Origin: Rhyacophila brunnea
Lineage: Eukaryota; Arthropoda; Insecta; Trichoptera; Rhyacophilidae
NCBI GenBank assembly: GCA_022495005.1
Contig: JAGYXB010001358.1
Location: 169,179 to 233,178 of the forward strand
Reading direction: 5' to 3'
DNA: 64,000 nt
The translations under genes were made by a program, and so were the position numbers. This document shows, one piece after another, positions 61,566 to 64,000 of this stretch; the first letter of the stretch is position 1; every line of letters begins with the position of its first letter. The notes under the pieces were generated by a model. It saw only the letters and a program-made list of their open reading frames with translations. It did no database searches and was not told the origin of the DNA.

Positions 61566-61754
61566 CTGCAAAAGATTTTATAATTAACACCAGTGGTATA
61601 ACAGGGGTAGAGTGCATACCATGAGTTTTTACAACATGAAACGTGACCATAAACATTTTCAAATATTATACATAAAGTATCAATTATATGGATTAAAAAA
61701 ATATATTAAATATTATATTATGCATATGTAATCTAAAACTCGAGGTAAATGATT

Positions 61755-61925
61755 AGTGAAACACCCACAATGGCCACCCGGATTAAGTGTCGGCGTATAG
61801 ACCAAATAGTATGAGCAAGTGCCTGTCATCCATTTATCGTAAAAACAAAATTTATTACTATAAACCTCCACTCTGTGGAGGTCCATATAACCTTATTAGG
61901 ATCGGACATGGTCGGATTAATGATT
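61755..61925 (+). repeat. SINE 3' part
   Basis: CATCCATTTATCGTAAAAAC, AACCTCCACTCTGTGGAGGT and ATTAGGATCGGACATGGTC in family order. The tRNA head is lost. Confidence 0.75.
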
Positions 61926-61929
61926 CTAT

Positions 61930-62325
61930 TTCCACAAGATATTAAATATAAATCATAAGGTGTAATGTGTAGTCGTCTTTCCCCCATAGAACATTAAATA
62001 TTATTAAAACATATTGAATGTTGATTTTATATTAAAATTGCAATTCAATTAAAACTGATTTTTGTAGATTTATTTGGAAAATAAAGCAGAGCACAATTAT
62101 TTGTGTTGGTTAATCTGGTTATAAATGAATCTGCCATACAGAATGAATTCTATTGCCGGGGTGTAAAACCACATATTTCCATATTGGTTTAAAACCACGT
62201 AAAGTCATATAATATATTTTTTTTCAGTTGAAGCGTTAATGTGAACACAGAAAAAATAGTGTAGATACCAGAAATTGGACAGAATGAAATCAATTAATTG
62301 TCATCCAGCAACTAAAACATAATAT
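61930..62325. other. upstream intron or 5' flank, no first exon seen
   Basis: I searched the minus strand for a start codon with a hydrophobic signal and a donor leaving one codon base, and saw none convincing from 61566 to the window end. The promoter and exon 1 of the hemocytin gene probably lie beyond 64 kb. Confidence 0.5.
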
Positions 62326-62329
62326 AACT

Positions 62330-62755
62330 ACAAGATAAAAAGAACTTTTTTAAAAATTTTCTGTTGAATCATATAAACTTAACTTGACTAGCTTAAACGA
62401 TCAAAAAATTTGTACTTGATAGAAATAATAATGTCATATTGATTTCCATGGTAACGCACGTATATATTAATAATCTACTTGCTAGGACCCCAGACCCATA
62501 GCAACCAATAATGGTGTCGAAATAACTTTTCATACAAAACAGAATGAACTGAAAATGAATTCAATTCTACTTAAAGATGGCAAAAAGTTTTAAAAAAATG
62601 CATTGGCATCGTGTTCTGATATATTCTAAAAGTTTCAAATGTCTAGCTAGTCGGGAAGTTAGTTAAAAATCAATTGCAAGATTTGTACCGGACAAAGAAC
62701 CACCGGACAAATAAGAATACGAGCTAAGAAAAACCTTGTAATTAATCATCCAGTA
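62330..62755 (-). repeat. dispersed repeat R1, copy 3, inverted
   Basis: Reverse complement of 44040-44525, with the same landmark blocks (GTCGGGAAGTTAGTTAAAAA; ATGCATTGGCATCGTGTTCT). Confidence 0.78.
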
Positions 62756-62759
62756 TTAC

Positions 62760-63585
62760 AATATTCCAATGAATATGTTTTTTTAAATAATCACCAATCT
62801 GGTTTGTGTGTTTTTGCACCCTTCTTTTCAGAGGTAGATTTACGTGGTTAAGCTTGTTTGTAATAAGTGACATTTTCCAAACAGAATCTTATTGACTTAT
62901 TGAATCGTCAATAAAACGAAAAATGCAACTACATGACTTATGTGGTTTTACGGCCATATAATTACGGCTAATTTAATCATTTAGCTTTGATAATCTTTTT
63001 TTATGTTGATTATGTAGTAGTATTTGTTTTGACACATTTAAAATTGGTTTAATAATACCTACCTATCTAGCATTGAAAAGCGTGTAATTAAATTTTATCT
63101 TTGAACTAGGTAATTTTGTTGTATTATGATATTATTATTCCCTTATTAGTGAGATAAAAAAATACAAATATGCCTAATACGTTATTAAATATTTATAATT
63201 TATTAGTAAAATAGGTCATTTATACTCCTTTATCAATAATGAACTAATTAAGATAAAAACCAAGCTTCCTGCATTTAGCGATTGGTAATGTACCAAATAA
63301 TCAAATAAATTTACACGAAATATCAAAATAAAATTTGCATGAGATTTAGTTATCGCCGTTGTAATACGTTACAATGCAAATGATTAATTATTAACAAAAC
63401 GTTTCTGAAATTAAAGAAATTATTATTTGCGGTCAGACTAATGCAGAATAAAAATGCAGATAATTGTTAATTAGAACCTTATCAAATTATGAAATAAATT
63501 AATATTATATGCATAATTATACTATACAGCCAAAAATATGTAATAAAGTGTTATAATATACAATACATTATAATATTATGCAATT
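62760..63585. other. AT-rich sequence with nothing recognised
   Basis: No exon, RNA or repeat end seen between R1 copy 3 and the terminal tandem repeat. Confidence 0.5.
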
Positions 63586-63591
63586 TTATCC

Positions 63592-64000
63592 GTCACACAA
63601 CTTATTTTAGAATTATAAATAAATTAGTATCATAATAGAACAGGATGGCCCACAACCATGACATCATTGCAAATAGTGCATTTTATCTAGTTTAAAATAG
63701 AGCCAAACGATAGCTCAGTATTGTTCAATATTATCTTTTATTTTGAATACGGCAAACAGGACTTTTTATGTTACTATGCTTATAATATTATGCAGTCACA
63801 CAACTTATTTTAGAATTATAAATAGATCAATATCATAATAGAACAGGATGGACCACAACCATGACATCATTGCAAATAGTGCATTTTATCTAGTTTAAAA
63901 TAGAGCCAAACGATAGCTCAGTATTGTTCAATATTATCTTTTATTTTGAATACGGCAAACAGGACTTTTTATGTTACTATGCTTATAATATTATGCAGTC
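63592..64000. repeat. 203-bp tandem repeat, two units and start of a third
   Basis: GTCACACAACTTATTTTAGA starts at 63592 and again at 63795. The units differ at only a few positions (for example GGCCCACAACC versus GGACCACAACC). GTC at 63998-64000 is exactly where a third unit would start. No open frame. Confidence 0.95.

Noticed and set aside
61566..61662. Continuation of exon 1 upstream to an ATG with a weak hydrophobic stretch (possible signal peptide)
   Set aside because: The junction with the exon is a canonical acceptor (TTTTGCAG), and the hydrophobic run is short with a poor cleavage site. A separate upstream exon is more likely, though the read-through is not fully excluded.

Overview
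The window looks like part of an insect chromosome. It is AT-rich with small exons in kilobase-scale introns, carries many insect-type transposable elements, and has a short run of the insect telomere-type motif TTAGG. Hemiptera is possible, but I cannot fix the order from sequence alone.

Nearly all coding sequence belongs to one large gene on the minus strand, a hemocytin / hemolectin (von Willebrand factor-like clotting lectin). I could place 56 exons from about 61.57 kb down to base 1. Both ends of the gene lie outside the window or could not be seen: no signal-peptide exon was found above 61.57 kb, and the last exon runs off at base 1. The exons sum to about 10.1 kb (about 3,360 codons), every exon has AG/GT boundaries, and the reading frame stays open and in phase through all 55 joins. 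Domain order is: CCP-like/EGF, CCP-like/EGF, CCP-like, Gly/Ser linker, VWD1-C8-TIL, VWD2-C8-TIL, a further TIL, VWD3-C8-TIL-VWC, WxxW mucin-type module, chitin-binding CBM14, TIL/VWC, two F5/8C discoidin domains, VWC-like, LDL-receptor class A, Gly-rich linker, Cys-rich linker, VWD4-C8-TIL, VWD5-C8-TIL and on past the edge. Such proteins are made by hemocytes in other insects and act in clotting, nodulation and hemocyte aggregation.

The introns are full of mobile DNA. There are two damaged mariner copies (6.95-8.24 kb and 19.2-20.66 kb) and hAT-type short elements with perfect 8-bp target duplications (1.71-2.11, 9.32-10.16 and 49.79-50.09 kb). A piggyBac-type short element with TTAA ends (26.70-27.47 kb) lies about 30 bases from a splice acceptor. 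There are also pogo/Tigger-like and Harbinger-like short elements, several foldback elements, remnants of two or more LINE families, and a tRNA-derived SINE family. The intron at 30.83-34.63 kb holds a 2-kb tandem array of 17 units that shifts from a roughly 110-bp monomer to a 259-bp two-unit higher-order repeat. The last 0.4 kb of the window is a 203-bp tandem repeat that seems to continue beyond the edge. No other protein gene, rRNA, tRNA or CRISPR array was found.
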